NCBI GenBank assembly: GCA_023374025.1
Contig: SIJG01000066.1
Location: 186,001 to 250,000 of the forward strand
Reading direction: 5' to 3'
Length of the DNA: 64,000 nt
Source of the DNA: Heterodera schachtii
Lineage: Eukaryota; Nematoda; Chromadorea; Rhabditida; Heteroderidae
In this document: positions 1 through 11,300 of the stretch, piece after piece
Layout of the letters: every line of letters begins with the position of its first letter
Position numbering within the stretch: position 1 is the first letter of the stretch
Notes under the pieces: model-generated
Seen by the model: the letters and a program-made list of their open reading frames with translations, nothing else
Told to the model about the DNA's origin: nothing
Databases searched by the model: none
Position numbers and translations under genes: made by a program

Positions 1-1545
1 TTTTAAAAGTTAATCTATTACTATTTATTTTTAAATTTTCTATAAATAATTTTTATAAAATAATAATATAAATTTTAATCAAAAATAATTCTCCAAAGAA
101 GTGATCGGTTTTAACTTGGGCAGGACATGTTATTTATTGATATCAACTTTTAAAATTGAAATATAATTGGAAATATATCAAATTAAAAAAACAAATTAAA
201 AATAAAACAATAAATTAATCCTTCATTTTTATAGAAAATTCGCAGAAGATATAAGAGAATTTAACAAAGCCGACCATCAGGATGATTTTGCGGAGACACG
301 TGCTATTAAAAAATATTTAATCCTTTAAAGTATTTTTCAAAAAAAAGCCATTAAATTAAACTTATTACAGTTACATTTATCATTTAAAAATAAAAATGAT
401 TAATGAAAAGGTTATAAAGTTTTTTCATTTTAAGAATAAATTTAGAATTGTATAATTATTTATGAAAAAATATATATATTTTTCGTAAAGCATAAATGCA
501 ATGACTTTTTCTCTAGTTAACAAGGAAAAAAATCATTAAAAATTGTTTTAACTAATAAATAAAAAATATTTTTTTATATTTAATTCAAAACAAAAAACAA
601 ATAATGCTCCTTTTAATTGCAAAAATTAGATCTAACCATTTTTGAATTTTATGTTTTCAAAAAGAAAAAAAAAGTAAAAAAAAAAGAAATAAACGATAAT
701 CCCTTTTCTTTTATTACTAATATAAGCTTATCATTATAGAAAAAATAAATAAATTTAAATGTAAAATTTTAAAATTATAATTACAAAGTTTTAGATAGTA
801 TTTTTTGTTTATAGTTTTGAAAATTTTTGTTTACCGTAATTGAAAGTCAACGGTTTATAAATGAGACAAAATAATATTCACTGATTTAATCTTTCTAAGG
901 AGTGGCTATTAAATTTAAAACTGAAAATAATCATTTTGCTTTTGACTATATCATTATTATTTATAGTTTAATTATAATTAATTAAATAATTGTGAATTTT
1001 TAAATTATTTATGTTACTATTTATAATTCTTAAATTGAAATGATAATAAATAAATTTTTTCTTTTCTCATATTTTTTGAACTAATTTCAATTTTCCGTGA
1101 AATTTCATTTAAATTATTTATTTTACAGTTCATTATCATTTAATTGAAGAAATAAATAAATATTCAAATTGAAAACAGAAAATAAAAAATAAAATTTTAT
1201 TATTTTTTCAACAATAAATAATTTTTATAACTACGAATGTTGGCCATTTTGCATTGCCTTATTGCTAACAAAAGATAAAATTGCCAGAAAGTAAACAAAT
1301 AAGTTGGCCCATTTTTATTGAAATATTAACAATTAAACATGTTTAAATTATAAATTATTGCTTTTGAAATTGCTTTATTACAAATAATAATTATATAAAT
1401 TTAATAATGAATGATTTTTAAATAATATTTTTGTTTTAACTTTTTCTATTATTTTATTTATTTTATTATATTAATCCTTTTAATGATTTATGATGTTTCT
1501 AATTTAGAAAATTGTTGGACCAATCAGATAAAATTTTTAATGACG
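1..1545. other. AT-rich noncoding DNA, no gene seen
   Basis: Homopolymer-rich A/T sequence with stops in all frames. The only less AT-rich patches are near 97-130 and 265-300. The second (around CAAAGCCGACCATCAGG) weakly resembles the reverse complement of 33263-33297, so both may be remnants of one old dispersed repeat. No promoter, exon or RNA gene can be supported. Confidence 0.6.
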
Positions 1546-1632
1546 GCGTAAATGTCCCTTTTCGCTCTGCGGCGCAAATGGCACGGCGCAAATGTCCGCG
1601 GCGCAAGAGTCTTTTTTGCTGAGCGGCGCATT
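1546..1632. repeat. GGCGCAAATGTC repeat cluster, copy 1
   Basis: A GC-rich island in AT-rich DNA made of four or five degenerate copies of GGCGCAAATGTC (variants end in GGC, GTCC or GAGTC). The copies are separated by short TTTTTCGCT-like spacers. The same units and spacers recur at 7252-7356, so this is a dispersed repeat or transposon end. A further GTCGCGCCG patch near 1721 may be part of it. No target duplication or coding capacity was recognised. Confidence 0.7.
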
Positions 1633-2676
1633 TTTGAAAATAAATAAATAGTTTATTTATTTTTTAAAATAATGTTTAAAATTGTGTATTTTTGACATTT
1701 TATTTCACTCAATTAAATGGGTCGCGCCGATATTGGAACGAAAAGAAAATATCATTAAACTAAATTGAAGTGCAATTAAAATTAGACTAATAAACTTTAA
1801 ATTAATTTAAGTCTAAAACTTTATTACTAAATAAGTTTGTATGTAAATGAAACATGGAAAAGTAAATGATACTTTTGCTGCATACTAAAATAAGAAATTA
1901 ATTTTTGGGAATATACAAAAAAGCATAAAAGGATTTCAAAAGTGTTGAAACTGTGCAGAAAATCAATAAGTTAATTAAAATAATTTTCAAGCTTTTAGTT
2001 AAAACATTTCATTATAATTTTTGTATTAGAAACTGTTTTTTCGTTTTTAAATTTTTTGTTTTTAATTCTTTTCTTTTTTTTTTTTTTTAATATTGCTTAT
2101 CCTTTTGTAAAAATTTACTTATTAAAATTAAAATTTAATCAATTTTGCAGGTATTAAAATTGAATATCCATCAATTAATTTTTTTAAAGAATAAATAAAA
2201 ATTTTAATGAATTTATTTGATAATAAATTTCAAGAAAATTTTATATTTCAAAACGTTTTATATAATATAAAATCTATGCATAATGTAAAATATATTGTTT
2301 TTATTAAAAAAATGATATTTGAATAACTTTTTATGGTTATTTTTTTGATTGAACTTAATTAATTTTTGAACATTTGTTTTTTGGCGAAAACAAATTAAAA
2401 TTTAATATGAAAATTCTTTATTTAATTATATCCTTTAACATTTATTTTCAAAAACTGAAAAATTGATCAAATAGTTAATCAATAAAGTTTATAATAATTG
2501 GCACTTTTATGTGTACTTGGATTTCTTAAATTTCCTCCGTTATGTACAGGAAATTGACTTGCCTGTACATGGAAAGTGACTTGGAACGACCGGAGCCCTG
2601 CCATACACATAAGCAATAAAATTTATTAAATGAAATAATTAAAGTTTAAAAAAATTAACTTTTATACAAATCCACG
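1633..2676. other. AT-rich noncoding DNA
   Basis: No gene-like open frame. It contains one GC-richer patch at about 2500-2610 with the hairpin listed separately. Poly-T and poly-A runs are common. Confidence 0.55.
2542..2570. repeat. perfect 9-bp hairpin ATGTACAGG/CCTGTACAT
   Basis: ATGTACAGG at 2542-2550 pairs perfectly with CCTGTACAT at 2562-2570 across an 11-nt loop. The downstream GC-richer tail (CGACCGGAGCCCTGCC) reads CAGGGCTCCGGTCG on the minus strand, which resembles a DNA-transposon terminus. No partner terminus was found, so this may be a solo or truncated element end. Confidence 0.5.
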
Positions 2677-3413
2677 AGAATTAACAAATAAATATTAAAA
2701 TTAATATACTTTGTTATGAAATTTGAATAAAAAATTAAAATTTAAATAAATCAGAAAAATTAATTCTATTTTATATTTTATTAATTTATTTATATCTTCC
2801 TATTTTAGTGCTTACATTTATTTTAAATAATAAATAGTTTAGCAATGATTTATAGTATAGCTCCATTTTCCAATCATCGATATCATGATTTACTTATTTT
2901 AACAAGATTAATTAAATTTATTCCTTAAAAGTATTTGATTATAATATTCAGGTTTATAAAAATAAATTTTAGGTTTCAATTCAAATGAATAGAAAAAAAT
3001 AATTTTTCTATCAACAAGAAATAAAATTCGGTCTTACCATTTTTTGAATTTTAATGTTTTTAAAAATAAAAAAAAATTAGTTGTTCAGTTTAATTTTAAA
3101 TTATATGCATTTTACACCAAAAATAATCCTATATACTAAACAAAAACAACAAAAACAATAAAATACAATTTTACAGCATACAATAAATTAATTATTAAGC
3201 GTTAATTAAAAATTAAAGTAAAAAATAATTTGCATTAAAAATTGTCTTAATTATAATTTCAAGATATCATATAGCAGTTGATAATTGTGAACATAAATCA
3301 GCCTTAGACAAGAGATTAAGACAAAAAATTTATTAGAAAACTATAAAAATTATTTTATTATTAATATAGAAATTTACAAAAGCCATAAAAATTTAAAATC
3401 AAGAATATTTATA
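2677..3413. repeat. left arm of a large diverged inverted duplication
   Basis: Read in reverse complement, this stretch aligns by eye to 12232-13343 with many substitutions and small indels. Shared blocks include the reverse complement of ATTTGAATTGAAACCTAAAA, a CCTGAATATTATAATCAAA block, and the sequence around the CTCCATTTT patch near 2860. It is noncoding. The arms are about 9 kb apart and carry an indel of about 330-370 bp. This looks like an old duplicated or transposed segment. Confidence 0.7.
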
Positions 3414-4054
3414 AATTTAATTTTTCATAAAATAAACAAAATAAATAAAATCCTACATAATAATCAAAAATAATTTCTGTAATTTTGAAAAAGAACTAAA
3501 GAAAATTAAAATTAAAATCTAAATGACAAAAAGAAAGAGAAGAATAAATAAATTTAAAATAATGAATAAAAATTTTTAAATATATAAAATTTCTTTATTT
3601 TTAAATGTCTAAGAAATAAGTTAAGAAAATACAGTTTCAAAAAGTGAAAATAAATTAATAATAAAAGGTCCAAACAACAAGTAGAAAAGGAGCTCTTTCA
3701 GACAACAAGGGAATAATAATGAAAAATTAATATGAAAATTTAAACTTTTTATAATATTAATAAATAATAAAATGACATACTTATAGATACTTTGAATATT
3801 TTTCTATTTATTTAAAAAATATTTATGGCATTTTTTGGTCTACTTACAAAGAAACAAAATATCATTTTTAAAAATACTAATAAAAATCAAATTTCTAATT
3901 TTTTTATATATTAGAATAAAATGTTAATATAAAATATTTTTGTCTTGAATTCAAATCCTATATTTTTTAAGAATTTAAATTTCTATAACTCTATACAAAT
4001 AAGTTTAAAAAATATTAATAAAATTTCAAAATAATAAATGATTTGGTTTGCTGA
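3414..4054. other. AT-rich noncoding DNA
   Basis: No open frame, hairpin or recognisable repeat beyond simple A/T runs. Confidence 0.55.
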
Positions 4055-4163
4055 CCTTTAAACCGACCGAGAAATTTTTGAGTTTTTGGGTTTTTTCGGT
4101 TTCGGTTTTTTTCGGTTTTTAACCGAAACCGTTCGACCGACCGACCCTCTTGTCCGGTCTCTA
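4055..4163. mobile_element. hAT-like MITE fragment (TCGGTTTTT subfamily), right end only
   Basis: Composed of TTTTTCGG / AACCGAAACCG / CGACCGACC units and ending in GTCCGGTCTCTA at 4152-4163. That end is the reverse complement of the TAGAGACCGGAC terminus of the intact element at 20275-21468. It is a near-direct repeat of 5105-5206. No left terminus is present. One base later another terminus begins, so two transposon ends lie back to back here. Confidence 0.65.
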
Positions 4164-4164
4164 G

Positions 4165-5206
4165 TAGAGATCGGCCGGTCGGTTTTTTTCGGTATTTTTC
4201 GATTTTCGGTTTTTGACCGAAAAAAACCGACCGAGAATTTTTTGAGTTTTTCGGTTTCGGTTTTTAACCGAAACCGACCGACCGAAATTTTGTATTTTTA
4301 GACAAATCTGCTAAGAAATAGCATTAAAATTACAAAAAAATTTCCCGGCGGCGCTTATCAGCACCGCCGGCCCTAAAGTTATGGCTAGAGCTAGCAATTA
4401 AGGCACCAAAAAGCGCAAAATGGCACTGAAAAAGGCACAAAAATCCCGAAAAAGGCATGAAAAAAGGCATTTATTTTTAAATTAATATTTTAAAGAGCAA
4501 AACATGTAAAACTTAACCAAAAGACTTTTTTTGCTGATTTAATAATAATTCAATATTTTAAAATGTTTTTCAATAAGGAAACCAAAAAATTTTTATCAAG
4601 AAAAAATAATAAAATTTTGGCGAAAATTTTTCAATTCTTAAAGGTATATTTTCTGAAATTTTTTAGATCATTTCTTAGGGGTGTATTTTCTGAAATTTTT
4701 AGATCATTTCTTAGGGGTGTATTTTCTGAAATTTTTAGCCCATTTCTTAGGGGTGTATTTTCCCGATTTCATTGAATTTTTAATGGAATTTTTCGGAAAA
4801 AAACACAAAAAAAGGCACCATATCACTAAAACAAATCTTTGAGGTTTTTTAGAATCAAGTAGCAAACACACGTTTTTTGGTTTGCCTTTTTCAATCATTT
4901 TCCCAACCTTTAATACACCATTCAATAGAGTTTCAATAGCTCTACAATTTTACTCAGAGGAGATTTTTGCTTTTTCTATTAATAGAATAGTTTATTGCTT
5001 TTTTTTGAAAAAAATTAAAGAAATTCAAAAAAACCGAAATAAACCGAAAAATTTTCTTTGGTTTTTTCGATTTCGGTTTTTTTCGGTTTTTTAACCGAAA
5101 CCGTTCGACCGAGAATTTTTTGAGTTTTTCGGTTTTTTTCGGTTTCGGTTTTTTTTTTTTGGTTTTTAACCGAAACCGTTCGACCGACCCTCTTGTCCGG
5201 TCTCTA
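4165..5206. mobile_element. non-autonomous hAT-like element, TCGGTTTTT subfamily
   Basis: Starts TAGAGATCGGCC and ends GTCCGGTCTCTA, which are imperfect 12-bp terminal inverted repeats (10 of 12 positions match). The TAGAG end fits the YARNG consensus known for hAT transposons. Both ends carry subterminal arrays of TCGG/TTTTT/AACCGAAACCG units, and the interior contains the CCGGCGG...CCGCCGG hairpin at 4345-4370. Three tandem copies of a TTAGGGGTGTATTTTCTGAA-like unit lie at about 4640-4765. There is no transposase. The 8-bp flanks (GTCTCTAG and GTTTTAAT) do not match, so the ends may come from different insertions. Confidence 0.65.
4345..4370. repeat. dispersed GC hairpin (CCGGCGG core)
   Basis: CCGGCGGCGCT, then a short TATC-type loop, then AGCACCGCCGG: an 11-bp stem with one mismatch. 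The same hairpin occurs at 20888-20913, 41367-41391 and 41587-41612, with a variant at 34340-34363 and a shorter form at 20758-20775. It is usually preceded by AAAATTTTC. Confidence 0.8.
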
Positions 5207-7251
5207 GTTTTAATTATGCCTATAATTTTCTTTGTACTCAAATTGTTTGGCCCTATTTATGAAAAATAAATTAATATGAATTGATTTTTTATTTTATACT
5301 TTTCTCTTTTAGCATTCATTTATATTAATTAGTATTTATTATCATGAATAAAAAAAATTAAATATTAATTTTTAAATATTGCCTCATTAACCTTTGATAA
5401 AGTTAGTGTAAAAAACATTAATCATTTAATTATATCTTTATTTAAAATTTTTGAAAAAAAATTTTGCATTTTTTACTCATTGTTCTTCTGCTGTACTTAC
5501 GTTATATATATTATGTAAAATAAAATTTTTTTATTATATATTTTTTATGAATTATTTGCTTTTATATTTTTTTATTAAAATTAATTTTCAGAAAAAATAA
5601 GCTAAATATTATAAAAATTTGTTATTTGATTTTTGCAAAATGTTTTTATTTATTTCGGTAATTTATTATAAAAGTATTTTTTTCAATTTAATTAAATAAT
5701 TATAATTTTAAAATTTATATTAATAAATGATAAAATTAATTTAATGAATAAATTAATGAAATATTTAATGTATGATGAAAATTAATTTAATATTTTCAAC
5801 TAATAAAATTCTTAAGAAAATGAAAATAACGAAATACAATGCATATAAGCTTAAGAAATATTTAATCAAACAAATAAGAATTACTTATTAAAAATTGATA
5901 AATGGAACGAATGCTTGCACTTAGCAAAATCATACTGCGAGTTTAAGGCTACGGGAAATCCAAAATAAAATTGAAAAAAGAAATAAAAAACAAATGAAGA
6001 GTTTAAATAAAAATATAATTAAATAATTATTTTAAATCAAAATTTTTGAGAAAAAATTCAACTATTTTTAAAAACTTATTTATTTTAAAAAATTTAAATG
6101 AATTTTATTTGACGTTTTACAAGGTATTTACATTTAAATGCGAATTTTTAAAACGAAATTTCTATATAAATGTGCTAACAAACAAAATTACTAAGATTTA
6201 TTTTATAAACTTTGAGAAAATAGAATTAGAGTTGAAATAAAAAATATAATTTAATTCTAAATTACGGGAAAAAATAAGAAGAATTTAAAAACTCTAAAAC
6301 GGTTCATACATTTTAAAATAATTTGGAAGATAGTAAATTCATATTTTTTATTTATTTATTTTTTGTTGACATTTATTCAATTTAAACTTTCATTATTTTT
6401 AGAATGAAAATATATAAAAAATTATAGTAATACTATTTTTATTATCGAAAACACAATCAAAAAAAGTTATTGGTAAAATTATTGAAGATAAATAAATTAT
6501 TTATTAAATTTACTAAATAAAATTGAATTATTTGATTAATTAATTATCTTGAAAATAAAAATATTTTCGCTGTTAAACAAAATTTTGCCAAGATTTTAAA
6601 AATGACAAAATAGGCAAATAAAATTAAGAATTATTTAAAAAAAATAATTATTCAATGTCTTGGTAACATGCAATTAGTAAAGATAAATAAAATTACACAA
6701 GATATTTCTATAAATGGTTTAACTCGATTATATCAAAAAATAACGAAAACTTATTCCTTAATTTGTCAAAAAATATTAAAACTGCCAATTAAAATATATT
6801 TTTTAATTAAATAAAAAATAATACAATCTTACCGATTAAATCCAAATTTTTAATTTTATTAAAAATTTTTAACATTTATAGAAGAGCAGCAAAAAAAATT
6901 TAAACAAACTGAACATAATTAATTTCAAATCAAATTTTTAATTTAAATTTAATTTAATGCAATTTTTTGAACGTCAATTATTTAATTCTAATATTAACAA
7001 TGAATATAAATTATTTGTTTTAATAAGTTATTTTACATCGATTTTAATTTAATTTCATTGAAAAAAGCACTTTTTTCAAATTTCGCTTTTATTTTACCAT
7101 TTTTCGCCTTATTTCGCAATTTTTATGCCCTTATTTAAGTACCTATTTTGATTTTTTTTTCGCCCTAAAATCCGCGCTTAATGATCAGGCAATACGAAGG
7201 CTTGTTATTGCATATATTCCCAATGAAAACCAAAATGATCAAGATATGTGA
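5207..7251. other. AT-rich noncoding DNA
   Basis: No supportable gene. The small open frame at 6046-6240 is Lys/Asn/Phe/Ile-rich, as expected from random AT-rich sequence, and no splice context or domain was recognised. Confidence 0.55.
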
Positions 7252-7356
7252 GAGCGCAAATGTCTTTTTTCGCTGTACGGCGCAAATGTCGCGGCGCAAA
7301 TGTCGTTTTTGTTTGGCGGCGCAAGTGTCGCGGCGCAAATGGCACGGCGCAAAAGT
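7252..7356. repeat. GGCGCAAATGTC repeat cluster, copy 2
   Basis: About six copies of GGCGCAAATGTC with variants (AAGTGTC, AAATGGCAC, AAAAGTC), separated by TTTTTTCGCTGTAC and TTTTTGTTTGGC spacers. It matches the cluster at 1546-1632. It abuts the downstream end of the TBP-like sequence (minus strand) and may have truncated its second repeat. Confidence 0.75.
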
Positions 7357-7365
7357 CGGCTAACC

Positions 7366-7855
7366 CAGAAAATTAACGCAGTCATGCTTTTACCCCGCTT
7401 GAAATTTAAACCGCAAAATATTTCGGGTTAATAAAAGGCACGACGATTTTTTCGAAATTCGTTCAGCTCAATTTTATGACTGAATTAAAGGTCGAAACAT
7501 TATTTTCAACAGTGTGTCCGGTGTAAGAAGCCCCCGGACACTTGAACCCTTAATTATTTCTATAAAATTTTTTATAGTATTTTCACAGTCTATCAGACTT
7601 TTCGTCCCCGGAAATATCATTTTCCCGGATTCCCATAATAATGCGGTTGCTTTGATGGGTCTTGAACATTTGATAACCGCGGCATTGAATTTTCTAGGGT
7701 TATACTTAAATTGGCATTCGATGATCGTCAGAGAGTTTAGTTTAATCCCGGTACCGAGATTAGCGAGAGCAATTATATTTACGACACTCGGTTTCTGTAT
7801 TTTTAATACGATACCAATCAATAGTTCTTTCGGCCCTTTTATATACCCTTTCTAT
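7366..7855 (-). pseudogene. TATA-binding-protein (TBP)-like, frame-broken
   Basis: On the minus strand the open frame 7821-7474 encodes a region that I read as the first TBP saddle repeat. In order it contains a VNIIALANLGTGIKL strand, a KYNPRKFNAAVIK block, then TALLWESGKM and a GTKS turn. These correspond to the N-I-V...YNPKRFAAVI...TALIF-SGKM-TGAKS signature of TBP. The second repeat follows at about 7510-7366 but is split over two frames with stop codons: VENNVSTFN in one frame, then PEIFCGLNF and TALIFW in the next. It stops at the GGCGCAAATGTC cluster. Upstream the frame stays open to about 7880, and a TATTTATAG at 7855 could be a splice acceptor, so the true 5' end is unknown. In the family, TBP binds the TATA box and nucleates transcription complexes; this copy is divergent and broken. 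It could be a decayed paralogue, an acquired (including viral) copy, or a real gene damaged by assembly indels. Confidence 0.6.
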
Positions 7856-7885
7856 AAATAGCAACCAAAAATAAAATAAATTTGA

Positions 7886-8272
7886 AATGAACTAATTAAG
7901 TGTTGTCATTACTGTCCCTGTCATTACGAAATTTGTAAGAGATGTAAAATGCACAGTCTTTTGCATTTCTGTACAGCATTTTTAGATAATTTCTGGCTAT
8001 ACCCCAAATGCGCGAAATATGTTCCCTATAAAAATATAAATAGTTCAAATAACTATTCGTCGATTTCTATTGAGAATTGCCAACTCTCGTACAGAAAAAT
8101 CAGCAAGAAAAAGGATACAACAGGGGAGTGGTATAGCCCTGGGAGCTGTCTTGGTCCCGGTACTGAGTGTTTTAGCCCAACATTTATTAGAAAAAATAAC
8201 ATCATGAAATTTGCAAAGAAAACTCAAGGCGAAGAGGCACGATTTGCAATCGAAAATGAATTTATTGATTGA
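7886..8272 (+). CDS. Cys-rich hypothetical ORF, frame uncertain
   Basis: An open frame of about 128 codons with no clear start; ATG occurs only at 7949. Its N-terminal part is Cys/His-rich (CCHYCPCHYEICKRCK, residues about 6-21, then more Cys to about 47), suggesting a small zinc-binding domain. From 8040 a second frame looks equally protein-like (next entry), so the protein may switch frame near 8040. Base composition is clearly less AT-rich than the surroundings. It lies head-to-head with the TBP-like sequence. Function not recognised. Confidence 0.35.
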   Translation, partial: NELIKCCHYCPCHYEICKRCKMHSLLHFCTAFLDNFWLYPKCAKYVPYKNINSSNNYSSISIENCQLSYRKISKKKDTTGEWYSPGSCLGPGTECFSPTFIRKNNIMKFAKKTQGEEARFAIENEFID

Positions 8273-8363
8273 AAACAGTAATTATAGAGATGTTTTGTTG
8301 TATCTCGCGGGGAAGAAAGATGAAATGCGCCGCGGTGTAAAATTTCTTAAAATCGGTTACTGA
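8040..8363 (+). pseudogene. hydrophobic/basic hypothetical peptide with internal TGA
   Basis: In this frame 8040-8207 encodes a basic stretch followed by a hydrophobic, membrane-like segment (GIALGAVLVPVLSVLAQHLL) and a TGA at 8205-8207. The same frame then stays open from 8208 to the TGA at 8361-8363 with a Lys/Arg-rich tail. It overlaps the Cys-rich open frame. The two readings could be parts of one protein separated by a frameshift, or two genes. No family was recognised. The pairing with a TBP-like sequence and the lower AT content raise the possibility of captured foreign DNA. Confidence 0.3.
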
Positions 8364-11300
8364 AGGATCCAACAGTAAAAGATATGGTTGATAAATCAAA
8401 GTTTCGCAAAAATTAATTTCATTAATTATAAAAAATAGAGCATTGTAAAAATTATTATATTTTTAAAAAGATTTTTAATAATATCAGGTTAAATTGCATA
8501 GAAATTATTTAAATATTTTTGGTATTTTTTGTTCAATTTAGTTGAATAAATTGTATTCGACTTATTTTGATTTTTTTTTGGAATATTGTAAAACAAAAAT
8601 AATAATTTAAACTGATGCGACAGTTGAAAAGGAAATGAAGCGTTAAAGTGTAAAATTGATCTAATCGTTATTATATTAATTGCATAAAATTATTTTATAA
8701 AATAAAATATATAATCACTTTAAAAATGCATAAATAATATAAGCAATTGTATATAAAAGCTTTACAAAAGAAGGTTAAAACTAAAACAAAAAAATTTGGC
8801 AATAAAAATGATTTTAAGAGGTAAAATAAAAGTTCAGGATAAAAAGATCAAGAAATTAGTAAGTTTAAACTTAAAAGGCCAACAATAAAAAAATGTATAT
8901 GAAAACAAATAGCTTTTCAAAAAGACAAAAAATAAAAATATAAAAGCTTTATATTTAGTTAATTTTATTTATTTCGTTTATGAATCTTACTAAATGTTAA
9001 AATATTTAATTATATATTGATTTGTTGAATTTATTTATCACTGACCAACACCAAAAAATTATGCATTAAATAAATGCAAGAAGACTATTATCAAACTTAG
9101 ACAAGGTTTAATCTTGAAGAAAAAAAAAATTATAATTGAATAATTGAGAAATAATAATATTTTACCTTAATAAAAATAAATTTAAAAATTAAATGAAAAT
9201 TATAACGAACAATCAAAATTAAAATTCATTAGAAAAGGGGCTTGATAAATTAATTAATTAATTATGATAATGATTTATTCGTTCGAAAATAATTACATAT
9301 TTAAAACTATGAAATAAAAATCAATAAAAATCCTTTTCTCAAATTTTGGTATTATAAATCTTAATTATTCTTTTTATAAACATCAAAATCAAAATAAATT
9401 TCAACAAATTCAGCATTTTTTATTCGGGTCGGATAAGTAAATAGGAAAATAATGAAACAACATAGATTGTTAACAAAAAATTTGCTAATTTTGTATTTGT
9501 CTGCAAGTATACACAAAGCATATAGTCATCAAGTGAAATTGAGATTTAATAAATAAATAAAATGTAAAACTAAATTTATATACTTTTTTTTTAATTAGCA
9601 TCGGATCATTTAACCTTTAAAAATAAATAATTTGAAGTTTTGATAACGTGAGAATTAAATAAAAATACTCATTTATTGAAAAGTTAGTTTTATTTTAATA
9701 AACATTACTCAGAATAACATAATATATAATTAAAAAATTAATTTGAATGCAAAAAAACAATAAATGTTTCTTTATAAATAGCTTACAAAGAAGAAAAATA
9801 AAAAATAATTATTTATTTAAAACACTATGAAATTATGTCAAAATACCTAAAATAAAAATAATTTAAAACGAATTTTTAGTTTATATTAATAAAAAAATTA
9901 TTCTTTTCCTATCCACTGAAGAACCTTCAAATGTAATGAAGTTTTTATCTCTTCTGAAATTAGTTTTTTTTCTAATTAATTGTAATATTTTTTTATTTCC
10001 TAAATTATAACAATTTAATTTTGGATCAATTAATTAAGTTCATAAGAAATGAGTTATCAAAACTAATTTTGTCTTGGCAGTCAAATTAAAGAATTTAATT
10101 AAATTAATTTAACCAATAAATACGTAAATAGCTGCATAATAAAATGTAAAAATCCATAGATTAAAATAAAAATAATAAAATAAATGCACCATAATTATCA
10201 ATTGAATTGAATAATAGATTTTGTTCAAAAATGCTCTCTCATTATTGAAGTTCACAGTACAAGTGATAATAAATTTATCTAATATTACCTTTAAAATAAC
10301 AAAAATTATAATCAAAAAATAAATAAAAAAAATAAATTTTAATATTATTTTGAATCATTTTTTTTAGGGTGAAAGATTAATGATATTATTGCTTGTATTA
10401 TTTATAAATACGAATTAATTCAAAGTTGACAAAAACATAAAAGTTTATATATTTATTTTAATTCGTAAAATGCAACTAAATAATATTTAATTTTTCAAGC
10501 CACAATTGAATGAAAATGATTTTCTTATTAATACCTTTATAATTTGTTTTTTTTCATTCATTTTAAAGATTTTCAATGCATGTATAATGTTGATATTTCG
10601 TTAAAAAACCTTTAGTAATGTGATCAGAGAACATGAAAGGACAAAAAAAAGGTTTAAGTATGCCTTGGAAATAAATAATTTTATTATATCTATTTTTTTT
10701 TTTGATCCCGAATTCACTAAAATTTATATTCTTATTTTGAAAATTTTGAGATAGAAAGCCTGCTTTACTGACAAAAAATTTTTGGTTGCCTATAATAATT
10801 ATTGTTTATTTTATTGAGAATTTAGTATTAATTTTTTTCGTGATTAGACTTTGTTTTGTATTAAAAAAAAACTTATAAAATATTTATTTTTTTTTATAAT
10901 TAATTCTTTTCTTAAATTAATATTCTATATATTAATTGGAAGATTTGTCGAAATTATAGTTTAATAGGTTAATTTAAGTTTATTAAATGTCTTTTTATTT
11001 ATGTGTATTATTTTTATGCTTTTCTTTTCATAAATTATTTATTTTTACATTTTTTTTGTTAGTTATCTCATTAGCCATTTTATGATAGAAAAAAATTTTG
11101 CTTATACCTTTGGTAAAATACAACAATATTTTTACATGTTCTAAATTAAATTTATTTAATTTTTGAAGAATCGACCAAAAATCAAGGATTAATGGAGAGT
11201 GAGGACAACTAACAAATTAAGTAATAATTATGCATAACTCATTTATCACTTATTTACGAATTTGATAAACGTTGGGTTTGCATTAATAAAAAAAAATATA

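Noticed and set aside
4080..4290. Telomere-like or satellite interpretation of TCGG-rich sequence
   Set aside because: Units are irregular, confined to about 200 bp at each end and bounded by transposon termini.
4086..5241. Several Phe/Arg/Pro-repeat open frames on both strands
   Set aside because: They are translations of the TCGGTTTTT subterminal arrays of a MITE.
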